From: Microcebus murinus
Taxonomy: Eukaryota > Chordata > Mammalia > Primates > Cheirogaleidae
DNA length: 64,000 bases
Assembly: GCF_040939455.1 (NCBI RefSeq)
Contig: NC_134108.1
Coordinates: forward strand, 52,079,501 to 52,143,500
Direction of reading: 5' to 3'
The notes under the pieces: model-generated
Database searches by the model: none
What the model saw: only the letters and a program-made list of their open reading frames with translations
Told to the model about the DNA's origin: nothing
Program-made: the position numbers and the translations under genes
Shown: piece by piece, positions 33,118-44,965 of the stretch
How positions within the stretch are numbered: the first letter of the stretch is position 1
Layout of the letters: every line of letters begins with the position of its first letter

Positions 33118-33560
33118 TGTCCCGGCCCGCGGGACCTTTTGTTACTCGTGGGGTCAAGGGGGACCGTGCCTGAAAGAGATGGGTGAGAGAAAGGAATGAG
33201 ACCAAGCAAAGGGTTGTCAAGGTCTACTTTACTTGGATTCTTTGTAGGTTTTATAAGCATACGGAAACAAGGAAGTAGAAACAGAAAAATAGAGTGGGGT
33301 GACGATGAGGCTTGGGTCTGGGTTAATCAGCCCCAATCAGCGTCTTATCGGTATCAAAGCTGTTTGTGACCGGTTACTCATCCCCAACCTGGCAGGTGGT
33401 CGGGAACAATTGCAGTTAGCACATCCTGGAGAATTCCATGGTCAGCACGTCATGGAATGCATTCTTCTTGGAGCTATAGCTGGAATTTTCCAGGGCGAAG
33501 CCCGTGCATAGGACGAGTCATAGGGGAGTTGAGGGTCTTTGAGGGTCCTTGCCTCTAACA
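33118..33560 (-). repeat. 5' LTR of the betaretrovirus (443 bp)
   Basis: Same length and ends as the other LTR. The promoter TATAAAA lies at 33249-33255, with AGTAAA at 33228-33233 (minus strand). It is followed in viral sense by two bases and the primer binding site. AAAAGG at 33561-33566 is the right target duplication, after which the old L1 resumes. Confidence 0.96.
33249..33255 (-). promoter_or_regulatory. LTR TATA box
   Basis: TATAAAA in viral orientation, in the context CTTATAAAACC, about 130 bp before the LTR 3' end. This implies short R and U5 regions, as in betaretroviruses. It is preserved in both LTRs. Confidence 0.8.
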
Positions 33561-33566
33561 AAAAGG

Positions 33567-33655
33567 AAATTAAAAAATAATTCCATTTATAATAACATCA
33601 GAAAGCATAGAATACTTTAAAATAAATCTAACCATAAAAGTATTTCTGACAATTT
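33567..33655 (+). repeat. Old L1 ORF2, continuation right of the provirus
   Basis: 'aaattaaaaaataattcc' and 'cagaaagcatagaatacttta' continue the L1 from 26922 after removal of the provirus and one AAAAGG copy. Recognisable L1 sequence stops near 33655. Confidence 0.75.
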
Positions 33656-35085
33656 TACCAGTCTTTGTATTGCTTTTGTGGAGGAGAGGGTTTTTATAGG
33701 TCCTCACTCGGCTATTTTTACTAATGTCTTCCTCACCTGCTTTTTAATTTCATCCCTTGTCTTCCCTAGCACTGGGAGGGCTTGCTCTGTGCACTGGAAT
33801 TGTGTTCCTCCTTTCTTTTCACTTTTTCAATGTTTATGGATCAGATTATTGTTTTTCTTACACATTCCTTTATAATTTAGGTTATTTCTTGTGGTCTTTT
33901 TGTAGTAAGAGATGTAAAATCAGTGAGTTTTGAGTCGGACAAAAGCATTCTTGTTCAAACATGCTATGTCTACCTTACTTTTCTGGGTTGGATGATCCTA
34001 CCCATCAGACTAACATTAAATCCAGGCCTGGAAGCAATCTATTATTGTTCTTCTTGGGTTTCATTAGTATGCCCCATCTTTGCTGGGTCTTCCCTTAGAG
34101 TCCTAATCTCACAAATTCCTTCAGCATGTTTCCTTAGAAGTCAGGTAATACCTATGTACTCATCTGTAATAACTGTATTATCCTGAAGGTTACCCAGTTA
34201 TCTTTTGAATATTTTATGCTGATATTCTTGAACTTTCCTTCTCAGATATATTCAGTTTGTGTGTAGATGCTTGGTCTAGATATCAGTATATTTGAAGGGC
34301 CATCGCTCATGTGTTTTTATAATGGACTGTTTATCCGCAGCTTTAAGAAAGCATTACCCAGTAGTTTCCTGAACTTTGACCTTTATGGAAGGAATTTTTT
34401 AGTCCCTCCTCCAAAATTTTGCCTCTTTCCTCTATTAGATTATTGTGTCCCAGTAGATTTTCCAATCTCATCCTTTTTTGAATTTCCTTTCAAAGAGCTG
34501 TTATACCTTGGTGCAACTTCTTTTATTTTTCCTGTATATCTATTCTACCCAGCTAGCTAAGACTTCACTTTTTCCCTTAGGTAAATGTTCTCTTCCTCTA
34601 GTTACCTTAGCCAATTTATTTATTTATTTTTTGTATTCTTTCACTGTTTCTGTTCTGAATAAAACTGAAGTATACTTTTGAATCATATGAATTCTTTCTT
34701 AATTTCCTGTGTGTACCTGATTACCAGCACCTCAAACACTGATGTTCTTTGGTACTCATAGAACATAGCTACCTTTACAGTACCGAGTTCCCACTGTAGC
34801 CCCACCCTAGCCTGCTCACTGACAGAGCCTGGCTTTGCCAAGCTGTGTTTCCTATGGGCTGGCTGGCACCTGAAGAGCAATCTGCATGCTGCAGGCCCGG
34901 CTCCTTCTCCCAAACTCACTGATCAAGTATGTCACTCGTGGAAAGGAGTGAGGGGATGGAAAGAAGCCAAGAATGTTAGTCCCTTGTATGAAAACATTTA
35001 TCGAAGGAAAAATCAGGTTCCTACCTCCAACAAGAAGCTATGAAGAATTCATGGTCACTACTCTCACTTGGATCTTCAAAACTGC
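33656..35085. other. No recognised gene or repeat family
   Basis: T-rich sequence. Frames of 60-97 codons on the plus strand (33923-34186, 34267-34560) are rich in Phe/Leu as expected from T-rich DNA and show no domain. 34700-34920 is more GC-rich but unassigned. Confidence 0.45.
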
Positions 35086-35089
35086 CTAC

Positions 35090-36940
35090 CTGGTTTCTCT
35101 AGTCAGCTTGTTCTCCGTTATTTGTAATTATTGTAGCTTTATATTAAGTCTTGATATCTGGTAGAGTAAATTCTCCCTTCAAGATTGGCTTGGTTATTCT
35201 TGATCCTTTACATCTCTCTATAAAGAAATGTATAGGCATGATTTCCAGTGAAGGAAAACAAAGAAAACCCCACTGGATTTTGATTAGGATTACATTGAAT
35301 CAATCTATAGTTCTATTAGGTGGAATCAGCATCTTAAAGTCTTTCAATTCTTGAATGTGGTATAGAACTTCATTTATTGAGGTCTTTAAAAATTTCTCTC
35401 AGTAAAGTTCTATAGTTTTTCACCTAGAGATGTTATACATCTTTTGATAGAAATAATTTTAGTATTTTATTTCTTTGGTTGCTATTAGAATTACTCATAG
35501 CTTATGTAGAAATATAGTTGATTTTGTTTACATTTTGTCCAATGACCTTGCTAAATTTATTTTTTAATCCTGATAGCTTATTAATTCTTTTGGACTTTTA
35601 AGTACATGACTATATAAGTCTATCAATCCTTAAATCTTTTATTTCTTTTTGTTTTCTTTCCTCATTGCACTATCTAGCACCTTGGATATAATGTTAAGTA
35701 GAAGTTATGATAGCTGACATCTTTGTTTCATTACCAGTCTCAGGGAAAAGCTTTCAGCATTTTACCATTAAGTCTGATGTTTGCCATATAGTTTTTATAG
35801 ATAACTTTTATGAAATAAAGGACATTCTTTTTTGTTCTTAATGTGCTGAGTCTTTTTTTTATTATATTTTATGTTAAAATGTTGAATGAGTGTGGATTTT
35901 TTTTAAGTGCCTCTTCATCTGTTCAAATCCTAATTTGTTCTTCTTTTATACATATTGGATTAAGTATAGTAACGTATTGTATAGAATGTTTTTCCTTTAT
36001 GATTATAAGAGATTTGACTCTGATTTTCCTTTCTTGTAATGTCATTGTTTCATTTTTGTACAAAGGTTATGTAAGCCTTATAAAATTGGTTAGGAAGTGT
36101 TCCCCCACTTTCTATTTTTTAGAAGGTTTTATGAAAGAATGGTTATTTTCTCCTTAAATGCTAGGAAGAATATATGAGGGCAGAGGGTTGTTATTTAATA
36201 ATTACAGATTCAATTTGTTTAATAGAAGAAGGACTATTTAGTTTTCTATTTCTTATTGTGTCAGTTTTAGTTAATTGTTTTTCTCTAGAAAATTGTCTTA
36301 TTTATAATTTCATATTAACTGGCGTGTGATTCTTTGTACTGTCCTCTTTCTTTATTTTTAATATCTGTAAGATATATAGTGATATCTCCTTTTTAAAATC
36401 TGATATTAGTAATTTATATCTTTTTTCCTCTCTCTTTTTTGCTTGATTGGTCTTGCCATGGTCTTTCAGTTTCCATATTCTTTACCAAAAACCCCTCAAT
36501 ATTTTTTAAATTTATCCTCTGTATTATATATTTACTATTGCATTAATTTCTGCATGTGATTTTATTTTTTTCTTCTGTCTTTCTGTGGGTTTAATTTGCT
36601 ATTTTGTTTCCCTGATTTCTTGAAGAGGAGACTTAAGTTATTGATTTGCAGTCTTTCTTCTTTTCTCATATATTTATTTATATGCATTTTTTTCTTTGAC
36701 CCTTGAATATTTTAGATGGGTATTAATACTTTTAAATATTTCAAAATTTCTAATAATCTTCTTATTGCTTTCTAATTTAATTCCAATATAGTGGGAAGTA
36801 TATGCTTTATGATTTCAATCCTTGGAAATTTATTGAGACTTGGTTTATGACCTACCATATGGTCAATTTTGATAAATATTTCATATGCATTTGAAAAGTA
36901 CGTATATTCCACATTGTTGTAATATTCTATATATGTCACT
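35090..36940 (-). repeat. Long old L1 ORF2 fragment, minus orientation
   Basis: On the minus strand this reads through ORF2 from the endonuclease end near 36900 to beyond the RT region near 35090. Landmarks on the plus strand are 'ttgattaggattacattgaatcaatctatag', 'agaatggttattttctcctt' and 'gatttcaatccttggaaatttattgag'. Many stops and indels place it among the oldest L1 copies here. Confidence 0.75.
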
Positions 36941-36950
36941 TAGGACAAGT

Positions 36951-37265
<315 letters not shown>

Positions 37266-37275
37266 TAGGACAGGT

Positions 37276-37720
37276 TTTTAATCATGTGACATTTAATCAC
37301 TATGTCTCCTTAGCCTCTTGTGGTTTATGACAGTTTCTCAAATTTTCCTTGTTTCGGATGACCTTGCCACTTTTGAGGAGTATTGGTCAGGTATTTCATA
37401 GAATGTCCCTCAATTTGAGTTTGTCTTATGTTTTTCTCATGGTCAGACAGGGGTTATGGGTTTTTAGAAGGAAGACCACAGAGATGAAGTGCCATTCTCA
37501 TCACATTGTATTAAGCATACATGCTCTCAACATGATTTATCATGATGATGTTAACCTTACACATTGCTAAATTGTGGTGTTTTCCAGCTTTCTCCACTGT
37601 AAAAATTGTTTTTCTCCCTTTTCACTCTCTTGTTTGGAAGCTAGTCAATAAACACAGTCCTTATCTTTGAGGGGTCTGTAATTTTTAATGCTTTACTGGC
37701 TGATTCAGTATTCAATAACC
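37276..37720 (+). repeat. Ancient interspersed repeat, unassigned
   Basis: Contains 'tttgaggagtattggtcaggtatttcatagaatgtccctcaatttgagtttgtc' and 'gctttctccactgtaaaaattg'. I remember this phrase order from a dispersed mammalian element, possibly an old L1-associated segment, but cannot name it. Confidence 0.35.
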
Positions 37721-37989
37721 CTTTCTTTTAGGTTCTTCCTTGAGTCTAATACCACTTCAGTGTATTGCTGTGAAATTTATTTCACCAAATTTATTTGCTA
37801 TCCAGGCAAGGTGAAGATAGATCTAGATACCCTTACAAAAATGATAACCTTGAGGCAAAATGTGATAGGATTTTTAAAAAATGTAAAACAGTATTTGAGG
37901 ATTCTTTGAATATCAAAATCTAGCTTAAATACCATTTTATAAATATAAATTCCTTCTTGACCGCCATTGTAATTATATAATAAAGATGT

Positions 37990-38140
37990 AAAAGATCTGG
38001 GTTCTAGTTTCAATTATGCCTCTAATTAGCCATGTGATCTTAAGAAAAATCAGCTCAACATTTTGGTGCTCAGTTTCCTTATGTATATAGAGGAGGTATC
38101 TTGCTGGATTATATAATGCTTCTAAGGTTTCAAAAGACTC
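37990..38140 (+). repeat. MIR-like SINE fragment
   Basis: 'gggttctagtttcaattatgcctctaattagccatgtgatctt' followed by 'tcagtttccttatgtatatagagg' is the MIR 3' half with typical divergence. Confidence 0.65.
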
Positions 38141-39880
38141 ATCTTATTTTTAAAAAATCAAAACGACTCTTAAGCAGATATTTTATCATGTGATTGGTAC
38201 AGTTTTACATATCTCTGTGGACCCAATCCCTGTTAAAAGAGCAGTTTAAGAGATAGAATCTTTATTTCACTAAGCAGATTCCTCTTGCCAGTACCAATCT
38301 AGGTAACTAGCTAGCAGCTCCTAACTGAGGGGAAATGAGACAAAGAAAAAAGCCCCAAATATTCCGTTAACACTCCTAGGAAGAAAATACTGGAAGGGAG
38401 CAATGTAGGAATACATGGCTCTGAATAAGCTATGATGGTAATGTGGCTTTCACTCTCCTTCTCCTCTAGAGCTACCCATAATTTAATCATCTGGGTTGGA
38501 AATAACAACAGACATCTCTTCATAGAACTTGTAGTACCAATTCCTGTGGTATAAGAGTTACATCATTCATTTTCGTGGTTTGGTGCAAAACAAATGAAAT
38601 TCTCACCTCAAATTTCAGAAAGCAAAAGAAATTGTTCCCAAGAGGAACTTGTCATTTCCTTGGAGTGATTATGAAAACTGTGTGTGGTTATTGAGAATTT
38701 TTCTTCTCCAGGGTAAATTCATGAAAACTCAAAATTTTCCACACTTGAGAAATAATAGTAGCTAAATAAAAATGTCAGGCATTTTAGTTTTACCAGTTCA
38801 GATTTTGGATAGGATTCAAATTTTGTACATGTGCCTGTGGTGGGGGTGGGTAAGGAGAGACAATATAAACTCAGAGCAGCATTTTGAATATAAGGTGTAT
38901 TCTGTCAGTATACCATACGTGGCTGTTTTTTGTATTTCCTTGGAGGTAGAGAGTGGAGGAGAGGATTAAACACCCCATTCATTTGAGGTATTCATATGTC
39001 AGCACTTTTCAGGTGCTTAGAAATTGAGTACTTTATTTTATTGATGGTAGTAGTCTGTGAATGAAAACCTGAAGAAAATGTGCTAGAAAGACATTGAATG
39101 CCTTGGAAGGGTAGTGAAATTTTTTCGGCCAGCCCTGGGTGGAAGCCTCACATTTCAGCTTGAGGGCAGCTTGGAGTGTAAGGAAAACATGTTGAAGGAC
39201 CCCATTAGCATGAAGGATGCCTTCCTTTTACACACCCGTCAATTTTCAGGCAAGGCTTTTTACACTGTCAGGAGATTAAAAAAACAAAACAAACCCCCAC
39301 AAACTCCTTTTTGAAAATGTCCTGAAGGTGACTTTGTGGCAGCGGTAGATCCTAGATTAGTCAAAGCAACTGTTTGTTTATATTGTTCAGTTATTTTGAA
39401 AACTGTTAACCTATTGTTTCCAAGATGACAAATAAGTGGATAGCAGGGTCACTTCCAATCAAGTGTTAATCTTCTTAATGTCAGCACTAGGACAATTTGG
39501 GAAAGAAAAAAAATCTCTTCTTCCCTCACATCCACTACCCATATTTTGTTACTCTATAAATTCTATTTTAAAAAGAAGCATGGTCTCAGTGAGCCTTTGC
39601 CTTCCCCATGCCAAGAGAAATCCATCACCCTCTCTCTTCCTGCCCTGCATAATTGCTTTTGTTCAGGGATAGATAAATATAATAATTTTATTGACAGTAT
39701 ATAGGCAAATCAGCCTTAAAAATAGTCTAAGCTAATTTTAATCTTTTGAAAACTGATTTTTTCATGTAGGTTAAAATGTTTGTTTTTTAGTCTTTTTAAA
39801 TTTATTTTGTCTTCCTTTAACTTCAATGACCTATACATGTGTCTGTGACTAAAACTGTAAAGGAGTCAATGTGGGAAAGA
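38141..39880. other. No recognised gene or repeat
   Basis: Mostly AT-rich unique-looking DNA. Frames of 60-80 codons (38311-38523, 38772-38969, 39114-39314, 39436-39672) have no recognisable domain or supporting splice sites. Confidence 0.5.
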
Positions 39881-39891
39881 TTTAACAAAAC

Positions 39892-40064
39892 ATTTTTTTA
39901 AAAATTATGATTATTTTTTGAGACAGTCTTGCTCTGTTGACCAGGCTGAAATATAGTGGCATGATCACAGATCACTGCAGCCTATAACTCCTGGGCTCAA
40001 GTGATGACCCCACCTTGGCTTCCCAAAGTGCTGGGATTACATGCATGAGCCACTGTGCTTGGCC
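39892..40064 (-). mobile_element. Monomeric Alu-related SINE (FLAM/FRAM-like)
   Basis: A single-arm element with T-rich left end, 'gagacagtcttgctctgtt' and right end 'ccactgtgcttggcc' on the plus strand. AACAAAAC flanks it at 39884-39891 and 40065-40072. At about 170 bp it is half an Alu, diverged enough to be an old monomer or an internally deleted dimer. Confidence 0.75.
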
Positions 40065-40144
40065 AACAAAACTTTGTAAAAATTTTAAGCTTAATTATTT
40101 AGTGTCTATACAGTTTATTGAATTAAATTAAAATTAATTTTTAA

Positions 40145-40186
40145 TTTAAATTAAAATTGGAGGCTTTTAAATTAAAATTGGAGGCT
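40145..40186 (+). repeat. 21-bp perfect tandem duplication
   Basis: Two adjacent copies of TTTAAATTAAAATTGGAGGC T (40145-40165 and 40166-40186), preceded by a further palindromic AATTAAATT-rich stretch. It is a local replication-slippage type duplication. Confidence 0.85.
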
Positions 40187-40189
40187 CAG

Positions 40190-40610
40190 GAGGGGCTTCC
40201 AGAAGCAGCTGTAGAACTCCCTTCTCAAACACCTGTGGACCTAATGGTGAGCTCAGGTCACCAGTCTAATTACCCCCTTATGGTGAGTTTTGTGGCCAAC
40301 TGGGACAGTAACAACCCATCAAAGAAGTATTAGTAATTTTGAACTTCTAAGGAAAAAGACTGGGGTCTGGATTCTTTTCCCCCAAGAGATTCCTTGGTTT
40401 TTTATGCATATGAAGGTTATCCTCATCATGAAATTATGACAAGATTACACACTGTGGTCTGAAGACTTTCCCTGCCGGGCTCTGCTTATTTTCCCTTTTA
40501 ATTTTCAGAGAGGTTACCCCCTAATAAACCACTTGCTCTCCTAACTTTGTCCCAGTATCTCCTTCCTGGGAGATATGACACATATACTTGCTAATTTATC
40601 AGTTCATTTT
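40190..40610 (+). repeat. Ancient LTR-like sequence
   Basis: The 3' part has the flavour of a solo LTR: 'gaggttaccccctaataaaccacttgctctcctaac', a poly(A) signal AATAAA and a following GT/T-rich stretch. The family and exact boundaries are not resolved. Confidence 0.35.
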
Positions 40611-40834
40611 AACCTCCCAGTAACCTTGGAACACTGATTGAGTACGAATTATCTCTCTCTGAAGTCTTATGAAGCCTAGAAACTCAGTCTAATGCCTTCA
40701 GTCTACCACCACCACTTTAATCAGGGAGCTTCACAAAAGTGGCTCTGGCTTTCTTAAACAGAAAGGAAGTTCACAAAGTGAGAAATGTTGGAGAACCATG
40801 CTCAGAAAAGAAGGGTACTAGGGCATTTCTGGTA

Positions 40835-41167
40835 TTTTTTTTTTTTTTTTGAGACAGAGTCTCGCTTTGTTGCCCAGGCTAGAGTGAGTGCCGTGGCATC
40901 AGCCTAGCTCACAGCAACCTCAAACTCCGGGGCTCAAGTGATCCTCCTGCCTCAGCCTCCTGAATAGCTGGGACTACAGGCATGCACCACCATGCCTGGC
41001 TAATTTTTTCTATATATATTAGTTGGCCAATTAATTTCTTTCTATTTATAGTAAAGACGGGGTCTCGCTCTTGCTCAGGCTGGTTTTGAACTCCTGACCT
41101 TGAGCAATCCACCTGCCTCGGCCTCCCAGAGTGCTAGGATTACAGGCGTGAGCCACCACGCCTGGCC
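40835..41167 (-). mobile_element. Strepsirrhine-type dimeric Alu
   Basis: Complete dimer, T-run at 40835-40850 and GGCC end at 41167. It carries the strepsirrhine right-arm block ('gagtgccgtggcatcagcctagctcacagcaacctc' type on the plus strand) and the 'ttggccaattaattt' linker. Target duplication is imperfect (TTCTGGTATT and CCCTGGGATT). Confidence 0.93.
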
Positions 41168-41554
41168 CTGGGATTCTTGAAAGTAGGGATGAACCCATGG
41201 TTTTGTGAGAGTGCCACTACTGGAATGAATGAATGCTTCACCCCCGTCCCCCAATTCTTGTGTCACTCTGCTAAGATTCAAGCCTCTAGAGAAAGTCTCA
41301 TTGTCCCTGTTGTCACATGACAACCCTTTCTCTCAGAGAGGATGGCTGAGGACCTTGAATAAGAATCCCATCAAACCTACATATAATGGGAGGGGGTAAT
41401 TCCTCAAAGAAAATAGATGTGCTATTACCAAAAGAAGCTTTGGTGTTGAAAAGAAACATGGAATGCTGCCTGTGATTGATCTGTTTTTTTGTTTTTGTGT
41501 TAAAAGATATTGTTAGCAATGTTATCTTTAAACATAGTTTATTTTGATTACAAT

Positions 41555-41700
41555 CCTTGTGGCACTCACATAAGGGTAGGAAGGGTAATTATTGTGATAT
41601 ATACATTTTACAAACGAAGAAACTGAAGTGAAAAACCCAAACAGGTACTGATTGGTGACACTGGGACCGTGTGGAGATCTCCTACCTCCAAAATGCATGC
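41555..41700 (+). repeat. MIR-like fragment
   Basis: 'attgtgatatatacattttacaaacgaagaaactgaag' is the MIR core phrase with several changes, followed by a weak 3' half. Confidence 0.45.
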
Positions 41701-41799
41701 CTTTGACATTATTGGAATTATTGTTAATGGAGCTAAAGGTAGTATCTGACTCCTAGTAGTTGATCAATAAAACTATGCTGAAAACGAATAGAATACACT

Positions 41800-43450
41800 A
41801 TTTAGTAGTCTCTGGAAAAGTAAGCTTCGGGCTTGTGTTACTCAACAGAAATAGGAAGGAAGAGGCAGTGAGATGAGAAGCATTCACCAGCACTTACTGA
41901 ACTACTTTCACTGACCCAAAATTACCAAAATTTAAGTCAAGTCAAGAAGAATTTATGGATTGTATACTACTATATTCCTAGCCAGGTAGAGGAAAGAAAC
42001 AAACTGTGGAATGTGAGTTTCTTGAGGTATGTAGGATGTGAGATTTTGAGGTCGAATTTGCCTTTATGTCCATAGATTCCAGCATAGAGCTTGGGAAATG
42101 TTAGCCATGCTCCATGCATATTTGTTGAATTATCTTTGATTAAAACAAGCCCTTGAAACCTGGTGATAAATCTAACTTCTGGACACTCAAAGCAAAAATT
42201 TTCAGATACTCCCCTACATTCATTGCTCCTTAAATTTCTATCACCTCCCTTTATATGCTTGTTCATCTAAGCTGTGAACCCAGCCTTCTGTGATTTTTCT
42301 CCTCTCCTGAGAGCAGGGGTTTCTTTCATCATTGGTGTTGTATAGGCATGCATCTGTGAAGAAATAGCCTTATTAAAGGCTAGAGAAAGGGCAGGTTGGA
42401 TTACAACTGTGTGCAAGGAAAGAACACCAAATTTAGCAAATTAATCTTCATGTTTCACTACTGTAGATAGACGAGAAATAAAGACATCCTACTAGGCCTT
42501 CTGTGAAGAGGTCACTTTGGCCCAGTGATCACATTCACATAAGGCAATTCCTCAGTTTGTAAGTTCAGAAATAGTTTTTGTCTTAGAAGGCTTTCTGGGG
42601 CCAAGGTAGCAGTGATAAACATACTTAATCATTTATTGATAGACATAATTTGATAATAAAGTCATGCTGGGAAGGCAGACTGACAAACAGGTTTTGTAGG
42701 TTCTGTCAGATTAACGTATGCAATTTATTAATTATCCTTGATGGGGCTTTTTACACCTCCTCCTGTCTGGGAGTACTGCTGTTCCCCCAGATCTGTGTCC
42801 CAGATGCCCTGGGCAGGGTTCCTGCCATTTGGTCCTCCCGAGTGCCTTCCCTGTCTATACCCTACCCATCTCACAGTCACCCCATTTGCCATGTCTGCCT
42901 CTGGTTTGTCCTTCTCTCCCAGGTGGTACCTGAATATGTGTGTGTGTGTTGTATGGAGGGCCTTTTTTGAGTAAATTGACACAAATTTGTGCAAATAAAA
43001 TCTCTTTCCCCTCTCAACTCATTGGTGGCATGTAACCAGGTTGAGGGAAGGGGGAGAAGGATCAGAGAAGGGTGAGTGGGGCATTTAGGCTTATTAGCAT
43101 ACTGATACTGCAGTTTCATGGTGTTCTCCAAGTCATAATGTATGGATGTCTCAATGAACTAGAGTCAGGACAATTAGTTAAGGATGATTAAGAAGTTGCA
43201 TACATTAATGATACACCGGCACATACTCCATATCGTGTTATAGAATTTCCAGTTTCAGAAACAAAATCTGATTATTATTTCACTTCTAAAGATAGCACTG
43301 TTATCATTAATTCCACATGGATGTTTTGTGTGGAAAGAATTTCTCTATGTTATTTTCTTAAGTTATAAAGTCATTCTTCTGGGAAGAGGGGAGAAGAGGG
43401 AATTGTTGTTGAATGAGTATGGAGAGTCAGTTTGGGAAGATGAAAAAAGT
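41800..43450. other. No recognised gene
   Basis: Possible L2 remnants near 42050-42150 and 42750-42950. The 106-codon frame at 42650-42970 and the 98-codon minus-strand frame at 41970-42266 show no domain, and I do not support them as genes. Confidence 0.4.
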
Positions 43451-43454
43451 TCTA

Positions 43455-43580
43455 GAGATGGATGGTGATGATGGTCACATAACAACGTGAATACCTTTAA
43501 TATTACTGACCTGTACACTTAAAAATGGTTAAAATGGTAAGTTTTATGTTAGGTAAATTTACCACAATAAACAAAAAGTC
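43455..43580 (+). repeat. Old L1 3' end
   Basis: 'ggatggtgatgatggtcacataacaacgtgaatacc' through 'gtacacttaaaaatggttaaaatggtaagttttatgttaggtaaatttaccacaataaac' follows the 3' end of an L1M-type element including its terminal A-rich end. Confidence 0.55.
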
Positions 43581-43599
43581 ATCCTGGCTTGTGATAAAA

Positions 43600-43965
43600 A
43601 TTTAAACAGCATAGAAATATAAAACAGTAAGTTTGTCTCTCTTCCTTTTATCATCAATTCATATTTCCATTCTTCAGAGCTAACCACAGATGCTATTCTT
43701 TTAAAAATCTGTTATATGTAAAGTATATATATTTATATAGGACTATGCTACCATTTTTAAAAAATACATATTATTTGGCACCTTGCCTTTATCACTTTAT
43801 ATATCTTGAATATATATATGTAACATTTTTTATATCAACACCTATAGAATCTTTCTTTTTTTAAACTGCATATTTCTCCTATTGATGGACATATAATTTT
43901 ATTTATAATGTAATATGACTATATTTCAGTTAAAATGAATATCCATATTCTTTTTATGCTCTCTG
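43600..43965 (-). repeat. Old L1-like 3' segment
   Basis: Same general wording as 720-1260 ('caccttgcctttatcactttatatatcttga', 'tattgatggacatataatt'), in minus orientation. Strongly diverged, so the family is uncertain. Confidence 0.35.
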
Positions 43966-44869
43966 GCTTCATTGTACATTTCTGCACGGTTATTTCATGT
44001 ATTCATTCATTCTGAAAAGATTTGATGAGCATCAGTTATGTTATACTCTGGACAATCCCCAGCAGATACTTGTCTTCCAGCGCCACAAAGAGTTATCATT
44101 CATCTTGGTAATGATGTTCCACCACTAGTGTTTGCTCAGGGTTATTCTGAGCATACAAGGTGTCTTAATCTAGAAAAGAAAGTAAAAATAAACCCTGCCT
44201 GCTTGTTCAGACTTCGCTGTGAACCTGCTTTAGAGGACTTTCTGCATTGGTAGCTCTCCACACCAGCAGCGACTGTCCCCAGCCTTCATAAGATCCCCTG
44301 GACAAGTGCTTATAATACCTCTGCCTGCAGCCCTATCCTCCTGAACTTCTTTATTCTGATTTTCTTTTCCCCTGAGATTGCTGAGTCCTTTGTTCTCCTC
44401 CACTTGCAACAAGCCCCTATCCAGGGCCCTACAGACCCCTTCCTCTGCCCTTCACTGCTTTCCTGGAGAGTAGACTGAGTAGGAGACACAGAGACACTTC
44501 TACTACAGATATGCAGGTACTGGAGGTGCCCCTTGTCCCCATGACAGAGAATTCCTAATCCCCTCTACTGGAACATGGGTGTACTTTCCCGTGAATATCA
44601 CATGTGTACTAATTGTGATGTAGGACACCATTGGCTCTGCAATTCCCCTGCATATGGGCTACTCATGCTCCCTTGGGGCTACCTACAAACCTAACCACCT
44701 TTGTCATATTGTTTCTCTGGGAATATGTGTTCCAGATTCCTAGCAATTGACTTCTAAATGGACTTTTGGAATAGAGACCATTTATAAGTTGAAAACAACT
44801 TGTGCTTTTTTCTAAAACATACATTATACTTCTCTTCACAAATATATGAAAAAGTATTTTGGGTACTAT

Positions 44870-44965
44870 AACTCATATTTTTACTGATAAGAAATCTGAA
44901 GCATAGATATGAAATGACTTCTTTTAGGTTACATGAGTAGTTAGTTGTTGAATCACTAAATTCTA
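44870..44965 (+). repeat. MIR-like fragment
   Basis: 'tactgataagaaatctgaagcatagatatgaaatgacttcttttaggttacatgagtagttagt' matches the MIR core order. Short and diverged. Confidence 0.4.

Larger units (their letters stand above)
26923..33560 (-). mobile_element. Endogenous betaretrovirus, type-D (SRV/MPMV-like) organisation, internally deleted
   Basis: Provirus of 6,638 bp with transcription leftwards. In order it has the 5' LTR (33118-33560), a tRNA-Lys1,2-type PBS, a leader with splice donor, gag, dUTPase-protease-G-patch, RT, gamma-type env TM, a CTE-like hairpin, a polypurine tract and the 3' LTR (26923-27365). LTR ends are TG...CA, and AAAAGG is duplicated at both junctions (26917-26922 and 33561-33566), the 6-bp size usual for betaretroviruses. 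The internal region is 5,752 bp because RNase H, integrase and most of SU are gone. Frameshifts in gag and pro, a stop in env and a micro-insertion in pro make it non-coding for virus. The two LTRs differ at 6 of 443 positions (1.35%) by my count, so it is young compared with its surroundings. The presence of dUTPase in pro and of a gamma-like env defines the type-D group. The exact sister lineage cannot be told without a tree. Confidence 0.95.

Noticed and set aside
42650..42970. 106-codon plus-strand frame
   Set aside because: Overlaps other frames on both strands with no domain, so it is probably chance.
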